A stretch of DNA of 64,000 nt from JAAZPT01 sp034180455 (GTDB lineage: Bacteria > Bacillota > Clostridia > Christensenellales > Aristaeellaceae), in the NCBI GenBank assembly GCA_034180455.1, contig JAXFOG010000033.1:11642-75641 (forward strand). The letters run 5' to 3'. The notes under the pieces were generated by a model that worked only from the letters and a program-made list of their open reading frames with translations, did no database searches and was not told the DNA's origin. Position 1 is the stretch's first letter; every line of letters starts with the position of its first letter. Below, one piece after another: positions 7,546 through 16,373 of this stretch. The translations under genes and the position numbers were made by a program.

Positions 7546-8844
7546 ATGCAGAGAAATCCATTAATGAATAGAGAATGTAAAATTGAATGTAATTATATAG
7601 AAAATGCATTTGCAAGTTGTTTAATTTCTACTGGTAAAACCAAGGTTATTTGTACATGCTCTATTGATCATAGTGTACCACCATTTAGAGAAGAAAAAAA
7701 TCTATCCTGGCTTACAGCTGAGTATTCAATGTTGCCAGCTTCTACCGGGACAAGAAAAAAAAGAAATGGCTTAAAACAAGACAGCAGAGGTATTGAAATA
7801 CAGAGACTTATTGGAAGAAGCTTAAGAGAGTGCATTGATTTAGATAGTATAGAAGGAATTACATTTTTAATTGATTGTGATGTGATTCAAGCAGATGGGG
7901 GAACGCGTACTGCATCTATTACTGGAGCATATGTTGCACTACATTTAGCTGTTGAAAAATTAATAAATCAAGGTGTTATCGATCACAACCCTATAAAACA
8001 TCAAGTTGCCGCTATAAGTACAGGAATTGTAAACTCTGAGCTTTTAGTTGACTTATGCTACGATGAGGATTCGAATGCAGATGTTGACTTTAATGTTGTT
8101 ATGTGTGGAGACGGTAATCTTATAGAGATTCAAGGAACAGGAGAAAAAACTAATTTTTCTTTGGAAAAATTAAATGAAATTATTCTGCAGTCTCGTATTG
8201 CTATATTAAGACTTATGAATATTCAAAGAGATGCATTAAAAAAGGCAGGAGTTAAGTATCTACCAAAATTGAATCTTATTGTTGCCAGTACAAACAAAAA
8301 CAAAATTTTTGAAATAAGTACAATGCTTGAAGATAAATATAATTTATTTGGCTTGGATTTTTTAGGCTTTAATGATGAAATTATAGAAAATGGGAATACA
8401 TTTCAAGAAAATTCTATAATAAAATCAGAACTAATTTCAAAAAAATATAACATTATTACCATTGCTGATGACAGTGGATTGTCAATAGAATATTTAGGAG
8501 GGAAACCCGGAATAAAATCTGCTAGATATGGGGGAGGAAAACTTAGTAGTAAAGAAAAAAATATGCTCATACTGAAACAAATGTCAGAAGCTAAGGATAG
8601 ATCTGCTCATTTTACATGCTGTATAAGCTTAGTAATTCCTGGAGAAAAAACTAAAACATTTGTTGGTATATGTAATGGATATGTTTTAGAATCGGAAACT
8701 GGTAAAAATGGATTCGGATACGATCCTATTTTTGCCTATGAAGATGGAAGGCCGTTTGCTAGTCTTACTCCAGAAGAAAAAAACAAAGTAAGTCATAGGG
8801 GAATTGCAATAAAAAAATTAGGCGAATATTTGGAGACTATATAA
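7546..8844 (+). CDS. rph-rdgB: RNase PH fused to RdgB/HAM1 non-canonical purine NTP pyrophosphatase
   Basis: A 432-residue two-domain protein. Residues 1 to about 240 are RNase PH, the phosphate-dependent 3' exonuclease that trims tRNA ends, with RLIGRSLR and QADGGTRTASITGA. From residue 242 (LNLIVASTNKNK) it is a HAM1/RdgB hydrolase that removes ITP, dITP and XTP, with ADDSGL, the PGIKSARYGG loop, GFGYDPIF and SHRGIA. Both active-site sets look intact. The fusion is known in some Bacillota. The start is the ATG at 7546, 5 bases after GAGGTGA, not the GTG at 7537. The next gene begins 1 base after the stop. Confidence 0.93.
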   Translation: MQRNPLMNRECKIECNYIENAFASCLISTGKTKVICTCSIDHSVPPFREEKNLSWLTAEYSMLPASTGTRKKRNGLKQDSRGIEIQRLIGRSLRECIDLDSIEGITFLIDCDVIQADGGTRTASITGAYVALHLAVEKLINQGVIDHNPIKHQVAAISTGIVNSELLVDLCYDEDSNADVDFNVVMCGDGNLIEIQGTGEKTNFSLEKLNEIILQSRIAILRLMNIQRDALKKAGVKYLPKLNLIVASTNKNKIFEISTMLEDKYNLFGLDFLGFNDEIIENGNTFQENSIIKSELISKKYNIITIADDSGLSIEYLGGKPGIKSARYGGGKLSSKEKNMLILKQMSEAKDRSAHFTCCISLVIPGEKTKTFVGICNGYVLESETGKNGFGYDPIFAYEDGRPFASLTPEEKNKVSHRGIAIKKLGEYLETI

Positions 8845-8845
8845 A

Positions 8846-9319
8846 ATGTTGTATGTTATAATGTCTGATTCTCATGGGAATAAAAACAATGTAAAAAAAA
8901 TTATAGAATATGCAAAAAACTCATGGAATATAGATAAATTTGTTTATCTTGGTGATGGCATACAAGACTTTATTTCTCTTATTGACGAGGGAATTTTGCG
9001 TGAAAATGAATTCATAATGGTCAAAGGCAACTGTGATATTAATTCTAATGAAAAAAATGAATTAATATTAAAAGACGGAAACACTAAAATTCTTATTACA
9101 CATGGACATAAATTTTCAGTAAAGTTTGGGTTAGAAAAAATTAGTAAAAAAGCCAAAATGGAATCTGCTAAAATTGTACTTTTTGGTCATACTCATATTG
9201 AGACAATTAAAGAATTGGATAATATAACATTTATCAATCCTGGATCTTGCAGTACGAATATTCAATTTGCTCTTCTTGAGATAAATAACGGAAAACATTA
9301 TGAAACACTTTTTAATTAG
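8846..9319 (+). CDS. YfcE/MJ0936-type metallophosphoesterase
   Basis: This 157-residue calcineurin-like phosphoesterase has all the metal-binding blocks: SDSHGN at 6-11, GDG near 33, GNCD near 60, THGH near 86 and GHTH near 112. Members hydrolyse phosphodiesters in vitro; the natural substrate is unknown. It follows the rph-rdgB fusion by 1 base, a linkage seen in other Bacillota, so the two are probably made together. It is cytoplasmic with no extra domains. Confidence 0.88.
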   Translation: MLYVIMSDSHGNKNNVKKIIEYAKNSWNIDKFVYLGDGIQDFISLIDEGILRENEFIMVKGNCDINSNEKNELILKDGNTKILITHGHKFSVKFGLEKISKKAKMESAKIVLFGHTHIETIKELDNITFINPGSCSTNIQFALLEINNGKHYETLFN

Positions 9320-9327
9320 GAGTATAT

Positions 9328-10443
9328 ATGATTTATTTTGATAATGCTGCGACTACGGCTATTGATGAAAATATTTTAAATGTGATGTTGCCATATTTTA
9401 AAATATATTATGGAAATCCCAGTGCATTGCATTCTACAGGTCGTGAGGCAAAGAATGCAATTAATGCTGCACGAAACAATATATCAAATTCAATTAACTG
9501 TGAAAAAAATGAAGTTTTTTTTGCAGCCAGTGCAAGCGAATGTAATAACATAGCCTTAGAAATACTTATCAATGCAAATAAGTCAAAAGGCAATCACATA
9601 TTATGTTCAAACATTGAACATCCATCAGTGCTTAACACAGTAGAAAAATATAGAAAATATGGGTATAAAATTGACTACGCTGAAGCAAACGATAATGGAA
9701 TTGTTACAGAAAAAGAGTTGCAAGCAAAACTTAGAAACGATACATGTGTAGTGGCAATTATGCATGTTAATAATGAAATAGGAAGCGTTCAAGACATTCA
9801 AACACTTTGTAGATTATCACATAATAATGGAAGTATGTTTTATTCTGATACTGTGCAATCAATCGGGCATTGTAATATAGATTTTAAATCCTTTGGGTTA
9901 GACGCAATGTGCATAAGTTCACATAAAATTTATGGACCAAAGGGAATAGCATGTCTAATTTTAAATGAAAATATAAAATATGATCCATTTATTTACGGAG
10001 GAGGACAAGAGCGAAATCTAATTTCTGGCACTGAAAATGTTCCGGGGATTGTTGCTATTTCAAAGGCTATTGAGATTGCAGTTAAAGATCAAGAAAGCAA
10101 TTCAGAGTATTTAACAAAATTAAGATCCTATTTTTTGGATAAAATATCAAATATAAAAATTCTTTTTGAATTAAATTCAGATTTAAATAATAGTGTTTCA
10201 AACATTGTAAATATTAGGCTTAATGGCAAAAGAAATGATGCTGTACTAAGTAGATTGGATATGATGGGAATATGTGTTTCTGCTGGATCAGCTTGTTCTA
10301 GTGGAATAATAGAAAAGCATGGAACAGTTAGTAAAATAAAAAACAGCGACATAAAAGCCGCTGAAAGCATTAGAATAAGTTTTTCAAAATACAATACGTT
10401 TAAAGATATTGACTACTTGGTCAATGCATTAAATAATTTATAA
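9328..10443 (+). CDS. Cysteine desulfurase (NifS/IscS-like class V aminotransferase)
   Basis: This PLP enzyme takes sulfur from cysteine to form an enzyme persulfide for Fe-S clusters or tRNA thiolation. The 371-residue protein begins with YFDNAATT, binds PLP through Lys200 (SSHKIYGPKG) and carries the active cysteine Cys323 in SAGSACSSG, which is the group I (NifS/IscS) loop. It is the third gene after rph-rdgB and the phosphoesterase, with an AGGAG binding site in an 8-base gap. No scaffold (IscU/NifU) or ThiI/MnmA gene is adjacent, so its acceptor cannot be inferred. It ends 3 bases from the convergent thiN stop. Confidence 0.9.
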   Translation: MIYFDNAATTAIDENILNVMLPYFKIYYGNPSALHSTGREAKNAINAARNNISNSINCEKNEVFFAASASECNNIALEILINANKSKGNHILCSNIEHPSVLNTVEKYRKYGYKIDYAEANDNGIVTEKELQAKLRNDTCVVAIMHVNNEIGSVQDIQTLCRLSHNNGSMFYSDTVQSIGHCNIDFKSFGLDAMCISSHKIYGPKGIACLILNENIKYDPFIYGGGQERNLISGTENVPGIVAISKAIEIAVKDQESNSEYLTKLRSYFLDKISNIKILFELNSDLNNSVSNIVNIRLNGKRNDAVLSRLDMMGICVSAGSACSSGIIEKHGTVSKIKNSDIKAAESIRISFSKYNTFKDIDYLVNALNNL

Positions 10444-10446
10444 ATT

Positions 10447-11109
10447 TTATTGAATATCAAGTATTTCATAATTATTATTAGCAATCTCATCATAAGAAAT
10501 AATTAAAATCATTCCTTTTCCAGATTGTATAATGGCTTCTGTTCCAATAGATTGATTACTTACACCAAGGGCAAAATCATTAGTTAAATTTGCATTTTTT
10601 ATCTCGTACTTTAATCCTTTAATGCATACATCATCAGTCGTATTGTCTAACGAGAATATAGATATTGTTTTGTCTTTATCAGTTTTTTTAAAGTGAATTT
10701 TCTGATTATTTAAACAAACTGCAATAAAATTATCTGCATACAAAACAATGTTTATTTTTTGTTTTGAATATCTTGCCATCAGTTGGATATTTGCTAAAAA
10801 ATGATCTGGTCTATCTCCATACCCTCCGAATATTTTAATTTTTTCAAAACCAAGATCTATAGCTTTTCTTACAGCTAGGTCCATATCTGTTTCGTCTTTC
10901 TCAGATTTATATAATATATTGGGAATTAAGGTTTGAGGTATACTGATTGAGTCATTATCACCGATAACATACGAAACATTATATTTCTTTGTGTCAATTT
11001 TATCATAGCCACCATCAGCACAAATTATCATATCATTTTTATGAGGGTGAAAATTTTTAAATGAAAAATCCCCAGCTCCAATGATATAACAACTATTCAA
11101 TAATTTCAT
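10447..11109 (-). CDS. thiN: Thiamine pyrophosphokinase
   Basis: The enzyme transfers pyrophosphate from ATP to thiamine to give TPP. Family motifs are GDNDS near residue 73, the catalytic block EKDETDMDLA near 92, and GGYGDRPDH near 116; the C-terminal half is the thiamine-binding beta domain. I chose the ATG at 11109, with GAAGGA about 10 bases upstream, over a TTG at 11127. The gene overlaps the end of parC by 17 bases, so it is probably translationally coupled. With ThiT it makes a thiamine-salvage route: uptake, then activation. Confidence 0.9.
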   Translation of the reverse strand: MKLLNSCYIIGAGDFSFKNFHPHKNDMIICADGGYDKIDTKKYNVSYVIGDNDSISIPQTLIPNILYKSEKDETDMDLAVRKAIDLGFEKIKIFGGYGDRPDHFLANIQLMARYSKQKINIVLYADNFIAVCLNNQKIHFKKTDKDKTISIFSLDNTTDDVCIKGLKYEIKNANLTNDFALGVSNQSIGTEAIIQSGKGMILIISYDEIANNNYEILDIQ

Positions 11110-13558
11110 TTTTAAATATTCCTTCAACTTCTGTTATATTATCATCAAGCACAGAAACTATAATTGGTAATCCCTTGCCGTTTTTATTCTGAATAGGAAT
11201 ATCATCATTACTGATTATGCATGGATTACTTTTACTCTGTTTAATAAACAAGAAATTGTCATTATTAACAATGCGCGAAAATACAATAACTGAGCCATTA
11301 CTTTCATTTTTATAGAATGAAAATAACTTTGATCCTTTAGTATTTCTTCCTTTTTGTGAAATATCTATCAGTGGTATCTGTTTTGCATATCCTTTTTCTG
11401 TAATGAGAAGTAAATTATTTTCTTTTGATAAAATTGCTTCTCCAGAGATTAGATTATCTCCATTATCAAGTTTAATTGCTGAAACACCTTTACTAGTTCT
11501 TGAAATTGATTTAATTTCATCTATACTAAACCTTAAAACATTTCCGTGCTTACTTGTAATTAACACCTCTATACTAGAATTAGATATAAATGCATTTATC
11601 AGCATGTCATCTTTTCCAAGGTTCATAGAAATAAATTTTGACCTATTGATTAGATATTCTGATAAAGGCGATATTTTTATTATTCCCAATGATGTTATTG
11701 TTACTACACTTGATGAATTATTATATATTGAAGGGTTTATTATTGAAATAATTTTTTCACCATGTTCAAAATTATCAATTATTGCATTGAGCATTAATCC
11801 ACGATCATTCTTTTTATTTATAGTTGGCAACATACTTGCATCAATATTATAGCAATTTGCTAAGTTTGTAAAAATGAGTAACTTTTCATCACTGTTCAAT
11901 GAAATAGAATCTTTAACAATGTTACTTTCATTAATATCACTCATTTTTATTTCATTAGAATAATCTTTTTTTAAATATTTTTGCAGTTTTTCATCAGACG
12001 TATAGTCTACAATATATTCTATTACAGGCTCTTTTTCCTCTTCAATTACAATATCGGCTAATTTATCCTTCTCTATACTAGTTCGTCTTGAATCTCCATT
12101 TTTATTTTTTATTTCATCAAGTTCTTTGATTAGTAATTTCGTCAGTTGAGATTCGCTTGATAATATAGAATTTAAATAGGAGATATCTTTTAATAACTGA
12201 GTATGTTCTTTTTCAATTGCTATCACTTCTAAATTGGTAAGCCTTTGGAGTCTCATTTCAAGTATTGCTTGAGCCTGATATTTATTCAACTCAAATCTTT
12301 CACATAATTTTGCATTGGCTATTTTGGGATTTTTTGACTCTCGAATTACCTTTATTACTTCATCAATATTTTCAAGTGCAATTAAAAAACCATCTAATAT
12401 ATTTAGTCTTGCTTTTGCTTTTTCAAGATCATACTCACTTCTATTAGTAAGTATGCTCTTTTGATGTTGAATATAATAAAAAATGATTTCCTTTAAATTC
12501 AATTGCTTCGGCTTTCCATCTGCAATAGCAACAATATTTACATTAAAGTTTTTCTCCATTTTTGATTTCTTATAGAGAATAGATAGTACTTGATTTGGAT
12601 CTACATCTTTTTTAGTTTCTATTACAGCTCGCATTCCATTTCTATCGCTCTCATCTCTAATGGAGTATATTTTTCCGCTAAGAGCAGAACCTGATTCTGT
12701 AAGTTTTTGTATACCTTCAAGCATTTCTGATTTGTTTACTTGATAAGGTATTTCAGTAATAACAATTTGAGTCCTTCCTCCTTGAGATGGCTCAAAATGA
12801 GCTCTTGCACGATTTACTATCTTACCTTTTCCAGTGGAATAAGCTTTCTTTATCTCATCGCTATCTAAAATTATTCCTGCTGTTGGAAAATCTGGGCCTT
12901 TAACATATTGCATCAACTCGTCAATTGTTATTTCTGGATTTTTTAGCATTGCAATAGTTGCGTCTATTGATTCAACAATATTATGTGGAGGAATATTGGT
13001 TGCCAAACCAACAGCTATTCCATTTGAGCCGTTGACTAATAAATTTGGAAATCTAGATGGGAGTAAATCTGGTTCTTGAAGCTCATCTTCAAAGTTTAAT
13101 ACAAAAGGAACAGTATTTTTTTCTATATCACTAAGCATTTCTTGGGTAAGTTGGCACATTCTGGCCTCTGTATATCTCATTGCAGCAGGACTGTCCCCAT
13201 CAATGGAACCAAAATTACCATGACCATCTACAAGAGGATATCTCATTGAGAAGTCCTGGGCCATTCTTGTAAGTGCATCATATACCGATGTATCACCATG
13301 TGGATGGTACTTTCCTAAACAATCACCTACAATTCTTGCACATTTTCTATGGGGTTTGTCAGGGGTTATTGCGAGCTCATACATAGTATACAAGATTCTT
13401 CGCTGTACTGGCTTTAATCCATCTTCAACCCTTGGTAAAGCCCTATCCAAAATAACATGCTCAGCATAAGGAATTATTGATCGATGCATTACATCTTCCA
13501 AAGCTACTTGTGTTATTTTTTCAATAATCTCATCCGAAGTCTTTTTTCTTCTACTCAT
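11093..13558 (-). CDS. parC: Type IIA topoisomerase breakage-reunion subunit (topoisomerase IV subunit A-like)
   Basis: The 821-residue protein cuts and rejoins DNA. The winged-helix active site has Arg128-Tyr129 (AAMRYTEAR). The drug-pocket segment is KYHPHGDTSVYD (84-94), with Thr90 where E. coli GyrA has Ser83. The C-terminal beta-pinwheel lacks a canonical GyrA box (QRRGGKG); the nearest sequence is QKGRNTKG. That, with 'HVILDRALPRVEDGLKPVQRR', favours the clostridial ParC-type group over GyrA. The partner gene overlaps its start by 4 bases. Gyrase versus topoisomerase IV is inferred, as biochemistry would be needed to separate them. Confidence 0.82.
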   Translation of the reverse strand: MSRRKKTSDEIIEKITQVALEDVMHRSIIPYAEHVILDRALPRVEDGLKPVQRRILYTMYELAITPDKPHRKCARIVGDCLGKYHPHGDTSVYDALTRMAQDFSMRYPLVDGHGNFGSIDGDSPAAMRYTEARMCQLTQEMLSDIEKNTVPFVLNFEDELQEPDLLPSRFPNLLVNGSNGIAVGLATNIPPHNIVESIDATIAMLKNPEITIDELMQYVKGPDFPTAGIILDSDEIKKAYSTGKGKIVNRARAHFEPSQGGRTQIVITEIPYQVNKSEMLEGIQKLTESGSALSGKIYSIRDESDRNGMRAVIETKKDVDPNQVLSILYKKSKMEKNFNVNIVAIADGKPKQLNLKEIIFYYIQHQKSILTNRSEYDLEKAKARLNILDGFLIALENIDEVIKVIRESKNPKIANAKLCERFELNKYQAQAILEMRLQRLTNLEVIAIEKEHTQLLKDISYLNSILSSESQLTKLLIKELDEIKNKNGDSRRTSIEKDKLADIVIEEEKEPVIEYIVDYTSDEKLQKYLKKDYSNEIKMSDINESNIVKDSISLNSDEKLLIFTNLANCYNIDASMLPTINKKNDRGLMLNAIIDNFEHGEKIISIINPSIYNNSSSVVTITSLGIIKISPLSEYLINRSKFISMNLGKDDMLINAFISNSSIEVLITSKHGNVLRFSIDEIKSISRTSKGVSAIKLDNGDNLISGEAILSKENNLLLITEKGYAKQIPLIDISQKGRNTKGSKLFSFYKNESNGSVIVFSRIVNNDNFLFIKQSKSNPCIISNDDIPIQNKNGKGLPIIVSVLDDNITEVEGIFKNEIIE

Positions 13559-15549
13559 TTCTTATTTGCTCCAACAATTGTATCTTCTATATTTTTAAAA
13601 TTATCATTTCTGTTAAAGTTAGCATGTTTTTGAATATATTCTCTTCTTGGGTCAACTTTATCACCCATAAGTACAGAGATAATGTCGCTTGCATATACAG
13701 CATCTTCAACTGTAACTTGAATCAAATGTCTTTTTGCAGGATCCATAGTTGTTTCCCAAAGCTGTTCAGGATTCATTTCACCAAGGCCCTTGTATCTTTG
13801 TAAACTATACCCTTTTCCATAAAGAGGTATGGTTTTTGCTAATTCATTATCGTCATATATGTATTCAAACTTATCACCTTTAGTAATTTTATATAATGGG
13901 GGAGTACCAATATATACATGACCCTCTGTAATTAAATCTTTCATATATCTATAGAAAAAAGTTAGTAAAATTGCCCTTATATGAGCTCCATCTTGATCAG
14001 CATCAGATAAAATGACAACCTTATTATAATTTAACTGACCAATATCAAAATCATCTCTTATTCCTGTACCAAGAGCAGTTATTATTGATCTTATCTCGTT
14101 ATTTTCAAGCACAACTTCGAGTTTCTTTTTTTCAATGTTTAAAGGCTTACCTCTTAAAGGAAGTATGGCTTGGAAATGTCTGTCTCGACCTTGTTTTGCA
14201 CTACCGCCTGCGGAGTCACCTTCTACAATGAAAAGTTCATTTTTTGATGGATTTCTCCCTGTACAAGAGGATAATTTACCTACTAGAGGTGTGACATCTA
14301 ACTCGCTTTGTGCACGTATAAGCATTTTTGTTTTTCTAAGTTTTTCTCTAATACGAGATGCTTTTATTGATTTTTCAACAATTTTGCTTAATGTTTCTGC
14401 ATTGCCTAGATTCTCAAAAAATAAAGATAATTTGTCGTAAACTATATTCTCAACAGTAGATCGTATTTCGGTATTTATTAATTTGCCCTTAACTTGACCT
14501 TCAAATTGAGGGTTTTTAAGCAGAATACTTAATACAGCGACTAGTCCCTCTCTTATATCTTCTCCAATGATCTTATCTTTATCTTTAATAAAATTATTTT
14601 TCTTTGCGAACTCATTAATCACTTTTGTGTACGCAGTCTTAAATGCTATCTCATGGGTTCCTCCATCTGGGGTAGGAATGTTGTTTGCATAGGAATAAAA
14701 TTCCTCACTGTAATCCTCTGAATATTGTAGACAAGCTTTGATTTTTAGATCATTTTGTTCAGCTTCAAAGTATATAGGTGAATTCAATTTTGTTTCTTTA
14801 TCTCTTGTAAGATATGACATTAAATCCTTTATCCCGTTCTTTTGATGGTAAATTATATCTCGTATATTTTCATTTGTACCTGGGGCTCCAATTGGCCGTA
14901 AATCAACAAGTGAAAGTCTTATATTATCAATCAAAAATGATAGGTCGTGTAAACGTCTATTGATTGTTTCAATATTAAAAATAGTTGTATCAAATACATC
15001 GGCATCTGGCAAAAAAGTAACTTTTGTTCCTCTTTTTCTTGTTTTACCAACATTAACGAGCCCCTCTTTTGATTTGCCTATCTGCATCTTCCCATTATTA
15101 TCGATATAGCTTTCAAATTTAATAAAGTAATGCTCGTAGTCTCTATATACATCAACTGTAAGCCATTTTGATAGTGCATTGACTACGGAAGCACCAACTC
15201 CATGTAAACCTCCAGAATATGTATAATTATCATTATTAAATTTTCCACCAGCATGTAAATGAGTATATATAACTTCAACGCCGGAAATTTTAAGTGTAGG
15301 ATGTAAATCTACTGGAATGCCTCTTCCGTTATCTTCAATAGTAACAGAACCATCACCATTTATAGTGAGTTTTATACCATCAGCATATCCAGCCATAGCT
15401 TCGTCAATAGAATTATCTAATATTTCCCAGATTAAGTGATGAAGTCCTCTTACACCAGTATTGTTTATATACATACCAGGTCTTAATCTTACAGGATCAA
15501 GACCCTCTAGTACTTGTAAATTACTTGCAGTATAGCTATTGTTATTCAT
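13555..15549 (-). CDS. parE: Type IIA topoisomerase ATPase subunit (topoisomerase IV subunit B-like)
   Basis: A 664-residue ATP-driven clamp subunit. The GHKL ATPase domain has EILDNSIDEA near 43, DNGRGIP near 75 and GGLHGVGASVVNAL near 113. The transducer follows, and then the TOPRIM metal site with EGDSAGGSA near 436 and DADQDGAHIR near 513. The end carries the conserved RYKGLGEM block. It starts at the ATG 4 bases after GAGGTGA and overlaps parC by 4 bases, giving a parE-parC-thiN operon. Assignment to ParE rather than GyrB rests on the partner's features. Confidence 0.82.
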   Translation of the reverse strand: MNNNSYTASNLQVLEGLDPVRLRPGMYINNTGVRGLHHLIWEILDNSIDEAMAGYADGIKLTINGDGSVTIEDNGRGIPVDLHPTLKISGVEVIYTHLHAGGKFNNDNYTYSGGLHGVGASVVNALSKWLTVDVYRDYEHYFIKFESYIDNNGKMQIGKSKEGLVNVGKTRKRGTKVTFLPDADVFDTTIFNIETINRRLHDLSFLIDNIRLSLVDLRPIGAPGTNENIRDIIYHQKNGIKDLMSYLTRDKETKLNSPIYFEAEQNDLKIKACLQYSEDYSEEFYSYANNIPTPDGGTHEIAFKTAYTKVINEFAKKNNFIKDKDKIIGEDIREGLVAVLSILLKNPQFEGQVKGKLINTEIRSTVENIVYDKLSLFFENLGNAETLSKIVEKSIKASRIREKLRKTKMLIRAQSELDVTPLVGKLSSCTGRNPSKNELFIVEGDSAGGSAKQGRDRHFQAILPLRGKPLNIEKKKLEVVLENNEIRSIITALGTGIRDDFDIGQLNYNKVVILSDADQDGAHIRAILLTFFYRYMKDLITEGHVYIGTPPLYKITKGDKFEYIYDDNELAKTIPLYGKGYSLQRYKGLGEMNPEQLWETTMDPAKRHLIQVTVEDAVYASDIISVLMGDKVDPRREYIQKHANFNRNDNFKNIEDTIVGANKK

Positions 15550-15575
15550 ATTTCACCTCAAATATATCATTATTT

Positions 15576-15604
15576 ATTATACAATATTTAAAAAAATTTG
15601 TCTT
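15576..15604 (-). promoter_or_regulatory. SigA-type promoter of parE-parC-thiN
   Basis: On the minus strand: AAGACA, 17-base spacer, TATAAT, ending about 27 bases before the parE start. It faces away from the rplS promoter only 7 bases away. Confidence 0.5.
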
Positions 15605-15610
15605 TACCTA

Positions 15611-15639
15611 TTGTTATTAATTTAAATTAATGATATAAT
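15611..15639 (+). promoter_or_regulatory. SigA-type promoter of rplS-rpmB
   Basis: TTGTTA at 15611-15616, a 17-base spacer and a perfect TATAAT at 15634-15639. It gives a leader of roughly 65 bases before rplS. Confidence 0.75.
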
Positions 15640-15646
15640 ATTCTCC

Positions 15647-15696
15647 GTGACTAACAGGCGGTCCGCTGTATCAAATACATGAACGTCGAATATTAG
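15647..15696 (+). promoter_or_regulatory. Candidate ribosomal protein L19 leader RNA
   Basis: Between the predicted transcription start and the AGGAGG of rplS lies a 50-base untranslated leader with two small hairpins: ACAGGC..GCTGT around GGTCC, and GTAT/ATAC around CAA. Bacillota rplS genes are known to carry a short structured leader that may mediate autoregulation by L19. A covariance search (Rfam L19 leader) would be decisive. Confidence 0.5.
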
Positions 15697-15711
15697 GAAG
15701 GAGGCCACACG

Positions 15712-16062
15712 ATGAGCGAGATTATCCGTTCAATTGAAAATGAACAACTGCGTAAGGATGTACCAAGCTTTAATGTTGGAGATACAGTTTGTGTATATGT
15801 TAAGGTAGTTGAGGGCACCAGAGAACGTTTGCAGGCTTTTGAAGGAACAGTAATTGCAAAGCGTAATGGTGGAATTCGTGAGACTTTTACAGTTAGAAGA
15901 TTATCATATGGCATTGGTGTTGAGCGTACATTCCCTGTACATTCACCAAGAGTTGATAGAGTAGAAGTTATTCGCAAAGGTAGAGTAAGAAGGGCAAAGC
16001 TCTATTATATTAGAGATTTGCAGGGTAAGGCTGCTAAAATTAAAGAAGCCAAGAGGATATAA
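15712..16062 (+). CDS. rplS: 50S ribosomal protein L19
   Basis: The 116-residue protein matches L19 along its length: FNVGDTVCVYVKVVEG near 20, RLQAFEGTVIAKR near 43, ETFTVRRLSYGIGVERTFP near 60 and the basic end RRAKLYYIRDLQGKAAKIKE. It sits at the 30S-50S interface. A strong AGGAGG lies 9 bases before the ATG. It is followed at 20 bases by rpmB, an uncommon but not unique pairing. Confidence 0.97.
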   Translation: MSEIIRSIENEQLRKDVPSFNVGDTVCVYVKVVEGTRERLQAFEGTVIAKRNGGIRETFTVRRLSYGIGVERTFPVHSPRVDRVEVIRKGRVRRAKLYYIRDLQGKAAKIKEAKRI

Positions 16063-16082
16063 TACACAAGGAGGCATAAGAC

Positions 16083-16310
16083 ATGGGCAAGTTTTGTGAA
16101 ATTTGCAATAAAGGTACGATGTCTGGTCATAAAGTGAGCCATTCTGCTAGAAAGAGCAATCGCAAGTGGGCTCCAAACATTCAGAGCGTTCGTATTGAGA
16201 AAAATGGAAGTGTTAGACGTGCAAATGTTTGTACAAGTTGTCTGCGTAGTGGTGCTGTGACTCGTGCATTGCCTCGCGTTTCATCTGTACAAGATAAAAC
16301 AGAAGAGTAG
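16083..16310 (+). CDS. rpmB: 50S ribosomal protein L28 (zinc-binding form)
   Basis: The 75-residue protein carries the L28 signature: HKVSHSARKSNRKWAPN, and RIEKNGSVRRANVCTSCLRSG. Two Cys pairs, CEIC (5-8) and CTSC (about 50-53), make it the zinc-ribbon form. A short acidic tail (QDKTEE) extends past the usual end. GGAGG precedes the ATG by 8 bases, and a strong terminator follows. Confidence 0.95.
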   Translation: MGKFCEICNKGTMSGHKVSHSARKSNRKWAPNIQSVRIEKNGSVRRANVCTSCLRSGAVTRALPRVSSVQDKTEE

Positions 16311-16323
16311 AACTTCTAATTAT

Positions 16324-16351
16324 AAAAAAACTCGCTTAAGCGAGTTTTTTT
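16324..16351. terminator. Bidirectional intrinsic terminator
   Basis: AAAAAAACTCGCT pairs with AGCGAGTTTTTTT around a very tight loop, with T-runs in both directions, between convergent rpmB and hpf. Confidence 0.92.
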
Positions 16352-16373
16352 GTTGTTATTATAATTAAATAAA

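Noticed and set aside
11093..15549. Calling the pair gyrA-gyrB
   Set aside because: The A subunit has no canonical GyrA box and its N-terminal region matches the clostridial ParC-type group better. The call remains tentative.
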